From the NCBI RefSeq assembly GCF_000421265.1, contig NZ_ATWN01000003.1:1-64000 (forward strand): 64,000 nt of DNA, read 5' to 3'. Origin of the DNA: Thalassospira lucentensis MCCC 1A00383 = DSM 14000 (lineage in GTDB: Bacteria > Pseudomonadota > Alphaproteobacteria > Rhodospirillales > Thalassospiraceae). A program made the translations under genes and the position numbers. The notes under the pieces are model-generated. The model saw nothing but the letters and a program-made list of their open reading frames with translations. It searched no databases and was not told where the DNA came from. Shown here piece after piece: positions 8,288 through 16,903 of this stretch; positions within the stretch are counted from its first letter, which is position 1, and every line of letters starts with the position of its first letter.

Positions 8288-9469
8288 ATGAGCCAGGTTG
8301 AATTGAATTTCACGCGTGAGGAATATGCCGAGCGTCTGGAGAAAACCAAAAAAGCCATGGTGGAGAAAGGACTTGATCTGTTGATCGTGTCCGATCCGTC
8401 AAACATGGCCTGGCTGACCGGCTATGACGGCTGGTCATTTTATGTCCATCAATGTGTGCTTGTTCCGATTGAGGATGATCCAATCTGGTTTGGACGTTCC
8501 CAGGACGGAAACGGGGCGAAGCGTACGGTCTATATGACCCATGATCGCATCATTCCCTATGCTGATTATTATGTCCAATCGACCACACATCATCCGATGG
8601 ATTATCTGTCCGAGGTGATTGAACATCGCGGATGGGGATCGCGCAGAATTGGCGTTGAAATGGACAATTACTATTTCTCCGCCAAGGCTTTCCTGCAACT
8701 GCAGGCCCATTTGCCCAATGCAACGTTTTCCGACGCCACCGCCCTTGTAAACTGGCAACGCGCCATCAAATCGGAAACCGAAATTTTCTATATGCGTCAG
8801 GCCGCCCGCATTGTTGAAAACATGCATGAACGTATTTTCGAAATCGTCGAACCGGGCATGAAGAAAAACGAACTGGTCGCGGAAATCTTCCGTACCGGCA
8901 TCGCCGGTGTGGACGGAATTGGCGGGGATTACCCCGCAATTGTCCCGCTTCTGCCATCGGGTGCGGATGCCGGTGCACCGCATCTGACATGGGATGAAAA
9001 ACCCATTCCGGGCAATTCGGGGACGTTTTTTGAAATTGCCGGATGTTATCGCCGCTATCACGCGCCACTGTCGCGCACGATTTTCCTTGGCGATCCGGAC
9101 CAAAGGTTCCTTGATGCTGAAAGTGCCCTGATCGAAGGCCTTCAGGCCGGGCTTGAGGCCGCCAAACCGGGCAACGTCTGCGAAGACATCGCACTTGCCT
9201 TCTTTGGCGTTCTGCAAAAATACGGCATCGAAAAAGACAGCCGCTGTGGCTATCCAATCGGGCTGTCCTATCCGCCCGACTGGGGCGAGCGCACCATGAG
9301 TTTGCGTCCCGGTGATAAAACGGTTCTTGAACCAGGCATGACCTTCCACTTCATGCCGGGTCTCTGGTTTGATGACTGGGGGATCGAAATCACCGAAAGC
9401 ATGATGATCACGGAAACCGGCAGCAAAACACTGACCAGTTACCCACGGCAGCTGTTTGTGAAGAACTAG
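8288..9469 (+). CDS. doeA: Ectoine hydrolase DoeA (EutD)
   Basis: A 393-residue peptidase-M24-fold enzyme. DoeA opens the ectoine ring to N-alpha-acetyl-L-2,4-diaminobutyrate, the first committed step of ectoine breakdown in the cytosol. The N-terminal creatinase-like domain contains NMAWLTGYDGWSFYVHQ (about residues 38-54). The C-terminal pita-bread domain ends with PGMTFHFMPGL and IEITESMMIT. The ATG is preceded by CTGGAGGCCTGCG. It sits between eutC and doeB as in characterised clusters. The product acetyl-diaminobutyrate is also an EnuR inducer. Confidence 0.93.
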   Translation: MSQVELNFTREEYAERLEKTKKAMVEKGLDLLIVSDPSNMAWLTGYDGWSFYVHQCVLVPIEDDPIWFGRSQDGNGAKRTVYMTHDRIIPYADYYVQSTTHHPMDYLSEVIEHRGWGSRRIGVEMDNYYFSAKAFLQLQAHLPNATFSDATALVNWQRAIKSETEIFYMRQAARIVENMHERIFEIVEPGMKKNELVAEIFRTGIAGVDGIGGDYPAIVPLLPSGADAGAPHLTWDEKPIPGNSGTFFEIAGCYRRYHAPLSRTIFLGDPDQRFLDAESALIEGLQAGLEAAKPGNVCEDIALAFFGVLQKYGIEKDSRCGYPIGLSYPPDWGERTMSLRPGDKTVLEPGMTFHFMPGLWFDDWGIEITESMMITETGSKTLTSYPRQLFVKN

Positions 9470-9603
9470 CCACCGGCGATCACACCAACACCGCACCGGG
9501 CCGACGTTCCAAACGGCAATATGCCAAGCCGCTCGTCCCCGGTGCAACAGTACCAATGCCGAATTTCGACGGTCGCGACATTCGGCCCTTCAAGGATACG
9601 ACC

Positions 9604-10602
9604 ATGACAAAAGCCTCCCCCATCAGCCCGACGATCCCGCTTGATCGCGATGGCATCCACCACGGCTTTTTAAAGCTGCCCTATTCGCGTGACGATTCCG
9701 CATGGGGGGCTGTGATGATCCCCATCACGGTTATCCGCAATGGGGCTGGCCCCACCGCCCTTCTGACCGGCGGCAATCACGGCGATGAGTACGAGGGCCT
9801 CGTGTCCCTGTTCAAACTGGCAGGCTCCCTTACCCCGGCCGACGTCACCGGGCGCGTGATCATTCTGCCCGCCATGAACTATCCGGCATTTCGCGCAGCC
9901 TCGCGGACATCGCCCATTGATGCGGGCAATATGAACCGGTCCTATCCGGGCAAACCCGATGGCACAGTCACCCAGAAAATCGCCGATTACGTCCTGCGCT
10001 ATCTCGTGCCCGAGGCAGACATCGTTCTCGATATCCATTCGGGTGGCAAGACGCTTGATTTCATCCCGTTTGCCGCGGCCCACGTCCTGCCCGACAAGGA
10101 ACAGGAAGCCCGCTGCGTTGCGGCGATGAAGGCATTTGGCGCGCCCTATTCGATGATGATGCTCGAACTCGATGCAGTTGGCATGTTCGACACCGTCGTC
10201 GAAGAAGCCGGCAAAACCTTTGTCACCACCGAACTTGGCGGCGGCGGCTCCACCACGGCAGAACGCATGGCCATTGCCGATCGCGGTGTGCGCAATATTC
10301 TGATCCATGCCGGAATTGTCGGCGGTGAAATTGAAGCCGCCCCGAATGGCACTGCCATGCTTGATATGCCCGGCGATGATTGCTTTGTCGCGTCTCAAGA
10401 CGTCGGCCTGTTTGAGCCCTGCGTTGATCTGGGCGACATGGTCAAAAAGGGTGATCTGATTGCCCGCATTTATGATGTGGAGCGCACCGGCACAGCCCCG
10501 CGCGAATATCATGCATCGCGTGACGGGATATTATCGTGCCGTCACTTCCCCGGCCTGATCAAGATGGGTGATTGTCTGGCCGTGATTGCAAAGGTGCTGT
10601 GA
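9604..10602 (+). CDS. doeB: N-alpha-acetyl-L-2,4-diaminobutyrate deacetylase DoeB (EutE)
   Basis: A 332-residue zinc deacylase of the succinylglutamate desuccinylase/aspartoacylase family. The zinc ligands are His59 and Glu62 in NHGDEYEG and His145 in DIHSGG. It removes the acetyl group made available by DoeA, giving 2,4-diaminobutyrate. I chose ATG 9604 because the longer frame from 9556 has no ribosome site and an atypical N-terminus. It is followed after two bases by the regulator gene doeX. The later enzymes doeC and doeD are not next door. Confidence 0.92.
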   Translation: MTKASPISPTIPLDRDGIHHGFLKLPYSRDDSAWGAVMIPITVIRNGAGPTALLTGGNHGDEYEGLVSLFKLAGSLTPADVTGRVIILPAMNYPAFRAASRTSPIDAGNMNRSYPGKPDGTVTQKIADYVLRYLVPEADIVLDIHSGGKTLDFIPFAAAHVLPDKEQEARCVAAMKAFGAPYSMMMLELDAVGMFDTVVEEAGKTFVTTELGGGGSTTAERMAIADRGVRNILIHAGIVGGEIEAAPNGTAMLDMPGDDCFVASQDVGLFEPCVDLGDMVKKGDLIARIYDVERTGTAPREYHASRDGILSCRHFPGLIKMGDCLAVIAKVL

Positions 10603-10604
10603 CC

Positions 10605-11096
10605 ATGATCAGGCTTGATGAGCTGGATCTTAAAATACTCAAAACCCTGCAACGCGAAGGGCGCATCACCAAGGTCAAACTGGCCGAGGCGGTCAACCTG
10701 TCGCCAAGTCCATGCTGGGAACGCCTGAAACGCCTCGAAGACCTTGGGGTGATTTCGGGCTATCACGCCCATATCAATCTGGAAAAACTGGTCAAACCAA
10801 CCTTGGTGCTGACCGAAGTCACCCTGCGCCATCATCAGCACGATGATTTCCAGATTTTCGAGAAAGCCGTGCAGGACATCCCCGAAATCGTCGAATGCTA
10901 TGGCTTGGGCGGCGGGGTCGACTACATGCTCAAGGTGCTCTGTCACGATGTTGATGCCTATCAACGCCTGATCGACCGCCTTCTGGTGTCTGATATCGGT
11001 ATTGATCGCTATTTCACCTATATCGTCACCAAAAAGGTCAAAACCACCGCCATCACCCCGATTGAAAATCTGGTTGAGTCCCCGGAACGGAAATAA
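10605..11096 (+). CDS. doeX: Lrp/AsnC-family regulator of the ectoine cluster
   Basis: A 163-residue Lrp/AsnC protein: N-terminal helix-turn-helix (LAEAVNLSPSPCWERLKRLE, residues about 25-44) and a C-terminal RAM ligand-binding domain. In ectoine clusters this regulator (DoeX or AsnC) acts beside EnuR. It starts two bases after the doeB stop, so it is cotranscribed and probably translationally coupled. ATG 10605 is preferred over the upstream frame that overlaps doeB. A strong terminator follows 49 bases later. Confidence 0.88.
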   Translation: MIRLDELDLKILKTLQREGRITKVKLAEAVNLSPSPCWERLKRLEDLGVISGYHAHINLEKLVKPTLVLTEVTLRHHQHDDFQIFEKAVQDIPEIVECYGLGGGVDYMLKVLCHDVDAYQRLIDRLLVSDIGIDRYFTYIVTKKVKTTAITPIENLVESPERK

Positions 11097-11145
11097 CCGC
11101 TGTTCTTGTCGTGGTGTTGGGCTTTCAATGGTTATGTGAACGTCA

Positions 11146-11201
11146 CGGGCCGGCCTGATCAAGTTCAGGCTGGCCCGCGCTATAATTCTTTTCTTTTTTT
11201 T
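11146..11201 (+). terminator. Terminator of the ectoine operon
   Basis: CGGGCCGGCCTGA (11146-11158) pairs with TCAGGCTGGCCCG (11165-11177), with one G-T pair, around a six-base loop. It is followed by an A/T stretch that ends in a long T-run. It marks the end of the uehBC-eutABC-doeAB-doeX transcription unit. Confidence 0.92.
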
Positions 11202-11250
11202 GAAACTGTGGCGAAATCAGCTTTCGGGTTTTATCGCGCAGGGGGCGGGG

Positions 11251-12723
11251 ATGATTGTTGGCAATTGGGGCGCAAAAGCCCTGCTGATTGGCGTGTGTAT
11301 GGTCGGACTGATCGGATGTCAGACAACAACCGGCGACACATCCACACCCCCTGTTCAAGGTACCGCACCCGCCCTTTCATCCGCCCCATCATCCGCCCCG
11401 CAACAAACCGTTGCCAATCTCTCCGAAACCGCCCTGATCAGTTTCGAATTGAACAATTCCGGCATTGGCGGATATTACGGATGGCAACTTCAAGTCACCC
11501 ATGCTGCCAACAATGCCGGGTTCATCCCGTTTATATCGAACCAATTATCATCGGGGCAAATCCAGCGGTTTGAAGTCTGGCCTGACCGGTATGCAATCAA
11601 TGTCTATCGACTGGGTAATCTGCAATATAGCGGCTGGATCGATGTCCATCCTGCACAGATCACTGTCATTTACGCCGACTTCGGGCTGTTGTTTGACGAT
11701 GTGAAAATCAACAATATTGCCGACCCTGCACTCTATCTGCAGGCAAAAAACATCCCCGCATTGCTGACCCCGATATCATCGACTTACAGTCCCCAGACCA
11801 TTCAGGATACAGGTGGCTACCGCTTTGAATATCGCGGCCCACAACAGTATGGCAAGCATGTCGGCACCGGGACTGCCACGATATCAGAAGCCGGAAAGGA
11901 ATTTGCCACCATCGGCAATGCTGCCCTTGAAGATACCGGCATATCGGGCCGCATACAGTTTGCCGACAACCGCACGACGGATGGCACCATCGTTCGTCTA
12001 AACGGCATCTATCAACTCGCACCGGAAACACGCACCATTTGGCCCGACGGTCAGGAATTTACCGGGCGTTATCAAGTTTTCACCCCGGCTGACGGTTTGC
12101 TGCGTATGGTTGACGGAACGTCATGGAAAGGTGCTTTGCGCAACGAGCGTCCTTTTGGAGCCGGACGGGTTATGTTCGCAGCGGATGGCTGGATCGATCT
12201 TCCATCGGGCGAAATGTTCCCGAACCAAACCGGGACATTTTCGTGCGGCGGCAAAACCGTGCCCATCGGCGAATGTTATTACCATGCCGGGACAAGATTG
12301 GCTTCGGCGGCAGAACTTGATCTCTTGATCGAAAGGGATCTTCAAACTGCCGCCAAAGACGTCAAACAGCCCCAGCAACAAACAATCGATGCCCCTCAGG
12401 CGACCGAAACCGGCTGCAGACAGGCAAGTGGAACATTTCACGACACGACCGGTAATTCGACATTGACGCTAGACACGCCCGGCCAGGGACGCGGTAATTT
12501 TATCAGCTACACCTTTGGCGGTGCCGCAAAATACCGGTTTGAAATCGATTTCACTTATACCACCACCCCCGACAGCATTTCCGTGACCTATGATGGCATT
12601 GGAACCTATAGCAATGCTGCAACCGGCGAGGTTCTTCAACGTATGACGATACCGTCCGGCACCGTACCTTGCCAGTTTGACCGTGACGTTCTGGTCTTTG
12701 ACGGTGTGGAATACCGAAAATAA
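11251..12723 (+). CDS. Large uncharacterised lipoprotein with MORN-like segment
   Basis: A 490-residue protein with a lipoprotein signal: hydrophobic MCMVGLIG-like stretch followed by the lipobox cysteine in GLIGCQTTT. It is therefore probably anchored to the inner or outer membrane and faces the periplasm. A Thr/Ser/Pro/Ala-rich linker follows. The middle third has repeated aromatic/glycine units such as DGQEFTGRY, DGTSWKGALRNERPFGAG and ADGWIDLPSGEMF, which resemble MORN repeats. The C-terminus has two cysteines (TGCRQ, VPCQFD). ATG 11251 is chosen because it lies after the terminator and follows a G-rich site. I do not recognise a function. Confidence 0.7.
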   Translation: MIVGNWGAKALLIGVCMVGLIGCQTTTGDTSTPPVQGTAPALSSAPSSAPQQTVANLSETALISFELNNSGIGGYYGWQLQVTHAANNAGFIPFISNQLSSGQIQRFEVWPDRYAINVYRLGNLQYSGWIDVHPAQITVIYADFGLLFDDVKINNIADPALYLQAKNIPALLTPISSTYSPQTIQDTGGYRFEYRGPQQYGKHVGTGTATISEAGKEFATIGNAALEDTGISGRIQFADNRTTDGTIVRLNGIYQLAPETRTIWPDGQEFTGRYQVFTPADGLLRMVDGTSWKGALRNERPFGAGRVMFAADGWIDLPSGEMFPNQTGTFSCGGKTVPIGECYYHAGTRLASAAELDLLIERDLQTAAKDVKQPQQQTIDAPQATETGCRQASGTFHDTTGNSTLTLDTPGQGRGNFISYTFGGAAKYRFEIDFTYTTTPDSISVTYDGIGTYSNAATGEVLQRMTIPSGTVPCQFDRDVLVFDGVEYRK

Positions 12724-13019
12724 AGCACATTGCGAATGCGTGAACATTCAAAATGACGGCAAAACTATTTAACGCCATCTTCCTTGGCCAGCGACGAACC
12801 ATGGCAAGCTGGCCGGGGCTGAAATGGTCGGCAGCGGTGCCACGCAAATCACGTGGAACGGGTGAAATGCCTCCGCCCTCAATCGTTAAGACAATCAGCC
12901 AAAACCACACGCGAAAAACCATATTTACCATTTACGTTTAAGGCGAAACGGCGACAAAATACCGGCCAAAAAGCCATAATCGTCGGAAAAATGGCCGCAA
13001 ATTTGCCTGTACTGCCCCG
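12724..13019. other. Intergenic region without recognisable gene
   Basis: Short open frames here (for example 12753-12941) have no ribosome sites, poor composition and no recognisable motif. I see no strong terminator after the lipoprotein gene. The region should hold the promoter of the sulfotransferase operon, but I could not assign it. Confidence 0.5.
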
Positions 13020-13049
13020 TAACCTCCGTTTCAAATGATATGGAGGTTA
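13020..13049 (+). promoter_or_regulatory. Inverted repeat covering the ribosome site of the sulfotransferase operon
   Basis: TAACCTCC (13020-13027) is perfectly complementary to GGAGGTTA (13042-13049) with a 14-base loop. The right arm contains the complete Shine-Dalgarno of the GTG start at 13053. Formed in the message, the stem would block ribosome entry, so translation of the operon may be conditional. Confidence 0.6.
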
Positions 13050-13052
13050 TGC

Positions 13053-14444
13053 GTGTCTGGTTCCGATCAAGAAGATCAAACCGCCGCCAATAATGGCGGC
13101 GATCGCGTTTTTATTTCTGCCTTTTTTGTTGGTATTGCCGCGATCAGCTTTGGTCTGGGCGCGTTTGTCGTGCTGGCAGAAGTGCCGCCGTATCAATCGA
13201 TGAAAAATGCGTGGCGTGCCGGGACGGCCCTTTGGGAACAGCGCACCAAATACACCGATGTCGAACGGCTTGATTTCTGGGCCGAAGCCAGAAGCGATCA
13301 GACCGGCATTACCATCCACGATGCCAATCGCGCGCAAAATGGCCTGACACTTTATTCATCGGGCGATGGTCCGCATGCGGTGCTGATCGATATGGATGGC
13401 AATATTGTCCATGAATGGCGCATGCCCTTTAGCATGATCCACGATGAGACATCCCCGATCCCCAATCCGCAAAAAGACGACTTCATGCATTGGCACACCG
13501 CCAAGATGGCCCCCGATGGCGATCTGATTGTCCAATACACGGCGGCGGGTGACACGCCATATGGTTATGGCATGGCCAAGATGGACCGTGATTCTAATCT
13601 GGTCTGGAAATACCTTGGCACCGCCCACCATGATTTTTCCATTGCCGATGATGGCCGGGTCTATGCCCTGACACAGGAATTCCGGTTCAACACCTACGCC
13701 AACCGCAAACAACTGACCCCGCCGCGTCTGGATGATTTCGCGGTGATCCTCTCGCCCGAGGGCAAGGAGATCAAAAAGGTCTCGATCCTTGATGCGCTGA
13801 TCAATTCAAGCTACGCCAACATGGTTGATTTCGCGCCGTATTTCGCCAATGAAGACATTCTTCACACCAATACAATCCAGTTGATTGACGCCGACACCGC
13901 AAAGAACTTTGCCTATGGCAAGGAAGGCGACGTTGTTGTGTCCTTCCGCGATCTTGGCATCATCGCCGTGCTTGATATGGATGCGGAAAAAATTGTCTGG
14001 GCCACCCGTGGTTCATGGCTGGGGCAGCATGACCCCGATGTTTTGCCCAACGGCGATATCTTGCTGTTTGACAATCAGGGGCAGCTTGCCGACCCGGATG
14101 CCGGACAATCACGCGTTTTGCAAATTGATCCAGTAACCAACGCCATCACGTGGCAGTACAAGGGCACGGCAACTCATAAGTTTGACAGCAACATCCGTGC
14201 TGATCAGCAACGCCTGCCCAATGGCAATACACTGATTACGGAATCAAGCGGCGGCCGACTGTTTGAAGTCACCCCGACCAGTGACATCGTGTGGGAATTC
14301 CACAATCCGATCCGTCGCGACGATCCTGATAATCCCGACAAAAAACTGATCCCCGTTGTGTCGCAGGCCGAACGCATCACCGATGCGCGTGCGGCCCTGT
14401 ATCGCGACACTGTCCCTGCCTCCAACACCGGAGACGCACAATGA
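13053..14444 (+). CDS. Membrane-anchored arylsulfotransferase-like beta-propeller protein
   Basis: A 463-residue protein with one N-terminal membrane anchor (about residues 19-41) and a periplasmic beta-propeller of the arylsulfotransferase (ASST) family. Histidine motifs typical of the family are visible: HHDFSIADDGRVYAL (His192-193), GQHDPDVLPNGDILLFDN (His326) and DQQRLPNGNTLI. ASST enzymes move sulfate between phenolic esters without PAPS, using a catalytic histidine. Whether this protein does so is untested. The GTG at 13053 follows GGAGG; an ATG at 13035 precedes that site and is less likely. It overlaps the next gene by four bases (ATGA) and opens a four-gene operon. Confidence 0.75.
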   Translation: MSGSDQEDQTAANNGGDRVFISAFFVGIAAISFGLGAFVVLAEVPPYQSMKNAWRAGTALWEQRTKYTDVERLDFWAEARSDQTGITIHDANRAQNGLTLYSSGDGPHAVLIDMDGNIVHEWRMPFSMIHDETSPIPNPQKDDFMHWHTAKMAPDGDLIVQYTAAGDTPYGYGMAKMDRDSNLVWKYLGTAHHDFSIADDGRVYALTQEFRFNTYANRKQLTPPRLDDFAVILSPEGKEIKKVSILDALINSSYANMVDFAPYFANEDILHTNTIQLIDADTAKNFAYGKEGDVVVSFRDLGIIAVLDMDAEKIVWATRGSWLGQHDPDVLPNGDILLFDNQGQLADPDAGQSRVLQIDPVTNAITWQYKGTATHKFDSNIRADQQRLPNGNTLITESSGGRLFEVTPTSDIVWEFHNPIRRDDPDNPDKKLIPVVSQAERITDARAALYRDTVPASNTGDAQ

Positions 14445-14752
14445 AACAGACCCAAAACGCAATGACGCATGCCCAACGTATGTCTGCGCCCAGCTCAAGA
14501 ATGCTCACCATCGGCACCACGGCGGCCCTTTCCTGTGCCATGCTGCTAACCGCCTTTCCTGCCCATGCCTATGTCGGGCCGGGTGCGGGGTTAAGCCTTC
14601 TGTCCGCCCTTTGGGCTGTCTTGGCCGCGATCCTTGTTGCGGTTGGCTTCGTTCTGATGTGGCCCATTCGCAAAATGATGCGCAAACGCAAAGCCAATCG
14701 CACGACGGCGCAAAGCAGCACGACCGAAAGCACAAAACATTCAAGTTCGTGA
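14441..14752 (+). CDS. Small membrane protein with YVGPGAGL motif
   Basis: A 103-residue protein. It has a signal peptide-like N-terminus ending near AFPAHA, then AYVGPGAGLSLL, one membrane helix (ALWAVLAAILVAVGFVLMW) and a very basic tail rich in lysine and arginine. Small proteins with this YVGPGAG block are, to my recollection, often found near alkaline phosphatase-superfamily or sulfotransferase genes, but I know of no assigned function. Its start overlaps the end of the ASST-like gene (ATGA), which points to coupled translation and joint action. Confidence 0.75.
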   Translation: MKQTQNAMTHAQRMSAPSSRMLTIGTTAALSCAMLLTAFPAHAYVGPGAGLSLLSALWAVLAAILVAVGFVLMWPIRKMMRKRKANRTTAQSSTTESTKHSSS

Positions 14753-14790
14753 ACGCACCGCATCACTGACGTACAACAGGACGGCACATA

Positions 14791-15531
14791 ATGGGACTTT
14801 TTGACTGGCCCGCCCCGGCATTCACAACTCTGGACGACTTGATGGGCGACGCCATTGGCCCGTTTGGGCGCGTGCTGATCTGGGGGCTGCTCTGTGCAGT
14901 CATTTCCATGGTCCTGTATCGGATGTTATCACCGCAAACCCGGATCAAACAGATCAAGGCCGATGTCAAAACCGCCCAGAAAGCCATGACCGACGACGAT
15001 GGCGAAGACTTCGCCCACGGCATGCGTCTGGCCAGGGCACAGCTTGGGCATTCCTTCAAACTGGTGGGCTTTGTGATCGGTCCGGCGGTTCTGGCGTCCA
15101 TGCCCGCCCTTGCCATGATTGTCTGGCTGGACGGGCAATATGGGTATCGCTGTCCGGCCCCCGATCAGACCGTGACAATTTCGGTCGAGCCGCAAGGCAC
15201 CCCGATTGAGCAGGTCGGCATTAACTCCGACGCCCAAGACAGCAGCTGTCCAACCGTCCAGATCCCCGGAACCCTTGACGGACAAACCCATGTCATTGCC
15301 CCGGCCGCAGCCATTCCGGTGATGCACCAAAAGGTCTGGTGGAACCATTTGATTGGCAATCCGGCGGGATATCTGCCCGACGACACACCCGTGACGCAGC
15401 TTCGCTTTGACCTGCCCGCACAGGAAATCATCGCCTTTGGTCCGGGCTGGGCACGTGGTTGGGAACTGACATTCTTTGTCGCCCTGTTGTTGGCGTCACT
15501 GGGGATCAAGAAAGGATTTCGGATCGAATGA
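14791..15531 (+). CDS. EMC3/DUF106-like membrane protein (YidC/Oxa1 superfamily?)
   Basis: A 246-residue membrane protein. Helix 1 spans about residues 27-45. It is followed by a charged amphipathic segment with RIKQIKADVKTAQKAM and further Asp/Lys/Arg, then a second hydrophobic hairpin (HSFKLVGFVIGPAVLASM onward), a soluble periplasmic segment with two cysteines, and a last helix near the C-terminus. The order helix, coiled basic segment, helix pair resembles EMC3/TMCO1/DUF106 proteins, relatives of the YidC/Oxa1 insertases. This is fold-level resemblance by eye only. It overlaps the sulfotransferase gene (ATGA). Confidence 0.6.
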   Translation: MGLFDWPAPAFTTLDDLMGDAIGPFGRVLIWGLLCAVISMVLYRMLSPQTRIKQIKADVKTAQKAMTDDDGEDFAHGMRLARAQLGHSFKLVGFVIGPAVLASMPALAMIVWLDGQYGYRCPAPDQTVTISVEPQGTPIEQVGINSDAQDSSCPTVQIPGTLDGQTHVIAPAAAIPVMHQKVWWNHLIGNPAGYLPDDTPVTQLRFDLPAQEIIAFGPGWARGWELTFFVALLLASLGIKKGFRIE

Positions 15532-16706
15532 CCAATATAATCGACACCACTTCCGACAAGATCACCACGCAAAAATCGCCAAAACCCGAAGCATTCCACG
15601 TTTCGGGTTGGGATCACTGGCTCAGCGGCCTGATCGCCCGTCACCCGGCCAAATGGATCCGGCTTGGCAATTTCGAAACGAAAATGGCCGCTGATGCCAT
15701 CGCAGATATCCAGATTGAAAAACCGATTTTCGTGGCCGGTCTGGCACGTTCAGGCAGTACAATTCTGCTTGAAACCCTTGCCCAGCACCCCGATGCCGCC
15801 ACCCATCAGTATCGCGATTACCCGCCTGTTTTTACCCCGTGGTTCTGGAACCGCTTTGTCGATCTCGCACCGGGCAAAAAGAACGTGGCTGTTGAACGCA
15901 CCCATGCCGATGGCATCAACATCACCCCCGAAAGCCCCGAAGCGTTCGAGGAAATGATCTGGATGGCGTTTTTCCGTCATCTCCATGACATTGGGGACAA
16001 CAACACGCTTGATGAACACATCAGCAACCCCGCGTTTGAGGCATTCTACCGTGACCATATCCGAAAACTGATCCATGTTCGGGGCGGCACGCGCTATGTA
16101 TCCAAGGCAAACTATCTCGTCACCCGGATGGAATATCTGTTGTCGCTGTTTCCCGATGCGCGCTTTGTTTTACCGGTCCGCGATCCGGTTTGGCACATCG
16201 CATCCCTGATCAAGCAACACAATCTTTTCTGTGCCGGGGAACAGAACAATCCCCGTGCGGTTGCCCATATGCAGCGTGTCGGACATTTCGAATTTGGGCT
16301 GGATCGCCGCCCGATCAACACCGGGGATTTGCACGCAACCCTCGACATCATGAATCTGTGGAAAAACGGCAAGGAAATCGAAGGATGGGCGCACTATTGG
16401 TCCAACCTGCATCATTATCTGGCAGACCGGTTAACCGTGAACAAAGCACTTGAAAAGGCAACGCTTGTGATGCGCTACGAGGATCTGGTGGCTGATCCTG
16501 CGGGTAAGTTGCGTGCGCTGTTTGATCACACCGGGCTTGCCGATGCCCAGCCAATCATTGACCGCGTGGCCCCGACGATCCATGCCCCAAGTTACTATCG
16601 CCCGAATTTCGGCGACGATGAAATCGACCAAATCCGCGACATTACAATGATCGCCGCCAAACGGTTTGGCTATGACGTCAGGCCCGCCGAAACACGGCAG
16701 GCCTGA
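15528..16706 (+). CDS. PAPS-dependent sulfotransferase-family protein
   Basis: A 392-residue cytosolic-type sulfotransferase. The 5'-phosphosulfate loop is FVAGLARSGSTILLETLAQH (about residues 68-87). The 3'-phosphate-binding part is FVLPVRDPVWHIASL near residue 215. These proteins transfer sulfate from PAPS to a hydroxyl group; the acceptor here is unknown. ATG 15528 overlaps the stop of the EMC3-like gene and AAAGGA lies upstream, so the longer frame from 15459 is rejected. The stop codon lies inside the terminator hairpin. Context suggests it works with the periplasmic ASST-like protein on a membrane-associated substrate. Confidence 0.8.
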   Translation: MTNIIDTTSDKITTQKSPKPEAFHVSGWDHWLSGLIARHPAKWIRLGNFETKMAADAIADIQIEKPIFVAGLARSGSTILLETLAQHPDAATHQYRDYPPVFTPWFWNRFVDLAPGKKNVAVERTHADGINITPESPEAFEEMIWMAFFRHLHDIGDNNTLDEHISNPAFEAFYRDHIRKLIHVRGGTRYVSKANYLVTRMEYLLSLFPDARFVLPVRDPVWHIASLIKQHNLFCAGEQNNPRAVAHMQRVGHFEFGLDRRPINTGDLHATLDIMNLWKNGKEIEGWAHYWSNLHHYLADRLTVNKALEKATLVMRYEDLVADPAGKLRALFDHTGLADAQPIIDRVAPTIHAPSYYRPNFGDDEIDQIRDITMIAAKRFGYDVRPAETRQA

Positions 16707-16709
16707 CGT
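16675..16709 (+). terminator. Terminator hairpin overlapping the sulfotransferase stop codon
   Basis: ACGTCAGGCC (16675-16684) pairs perfectly with GGCCTGACGT (16700-16709). An inner GCCG/CGGC stem closes most of the loop. The tail TCTTAAAAT is only moderately T-rich. It separates the plus-strand operon from the convergent gene ending at 16718. Confidence 0.65.
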
Positions 16710-16717
16710 TCTTAAAA

Positions 16718-16903
16718 TCAATGATGGTCGCTTTTGCGGCCCGTCGCCGTATGGAAGAAATCCCACCCGGCAAGCACAAGCATAATCATCGCCATGATCG
16801 CCAGATCCCAACGCGGGACATACGCGATCAAAATAGCAACAAATCCGGTAAGGATCACAAAAGCCAGAAGCGCCATCGCGCGGTTTAGAATATCACCCGT
16901 CAT
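16718..16903 (-). CDS. Small two-helix membrane protein coupled to the amidase gene
   Basis: A 61-residue protein with two hydrophobic segments (about residues 9-27 and 32-47) separated by PRWD, and a histidine-rich end (KSDHH). Its ATG overlaps the amidase stop codon (ATGA), which argues that it is real and translated after the amidase. I do not recognise a family. It ends the TRAP-amidase operon and may help hold or modulate the transporter or enzyme. Confidence 0.6.
   Translation of the reverse strand: MTGDILNRAMALLAFVILTGFVAILIAYVPRWDLAIMAMIMLVLAGWDFFHTATGRKSDHH

Noticed and set aside
8435-9556. 373-residue minus-strand open frame
   Set aside because: Antisense of doeA; the plus-strand gene has clear family motifs and a ribosome site.
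12753-13038. Two short overlapping open frames in the gap before the ASST-like gene
   Set aside because: No ribosome site, unusual composition, and overlap with the hairpin at 13020-13049.
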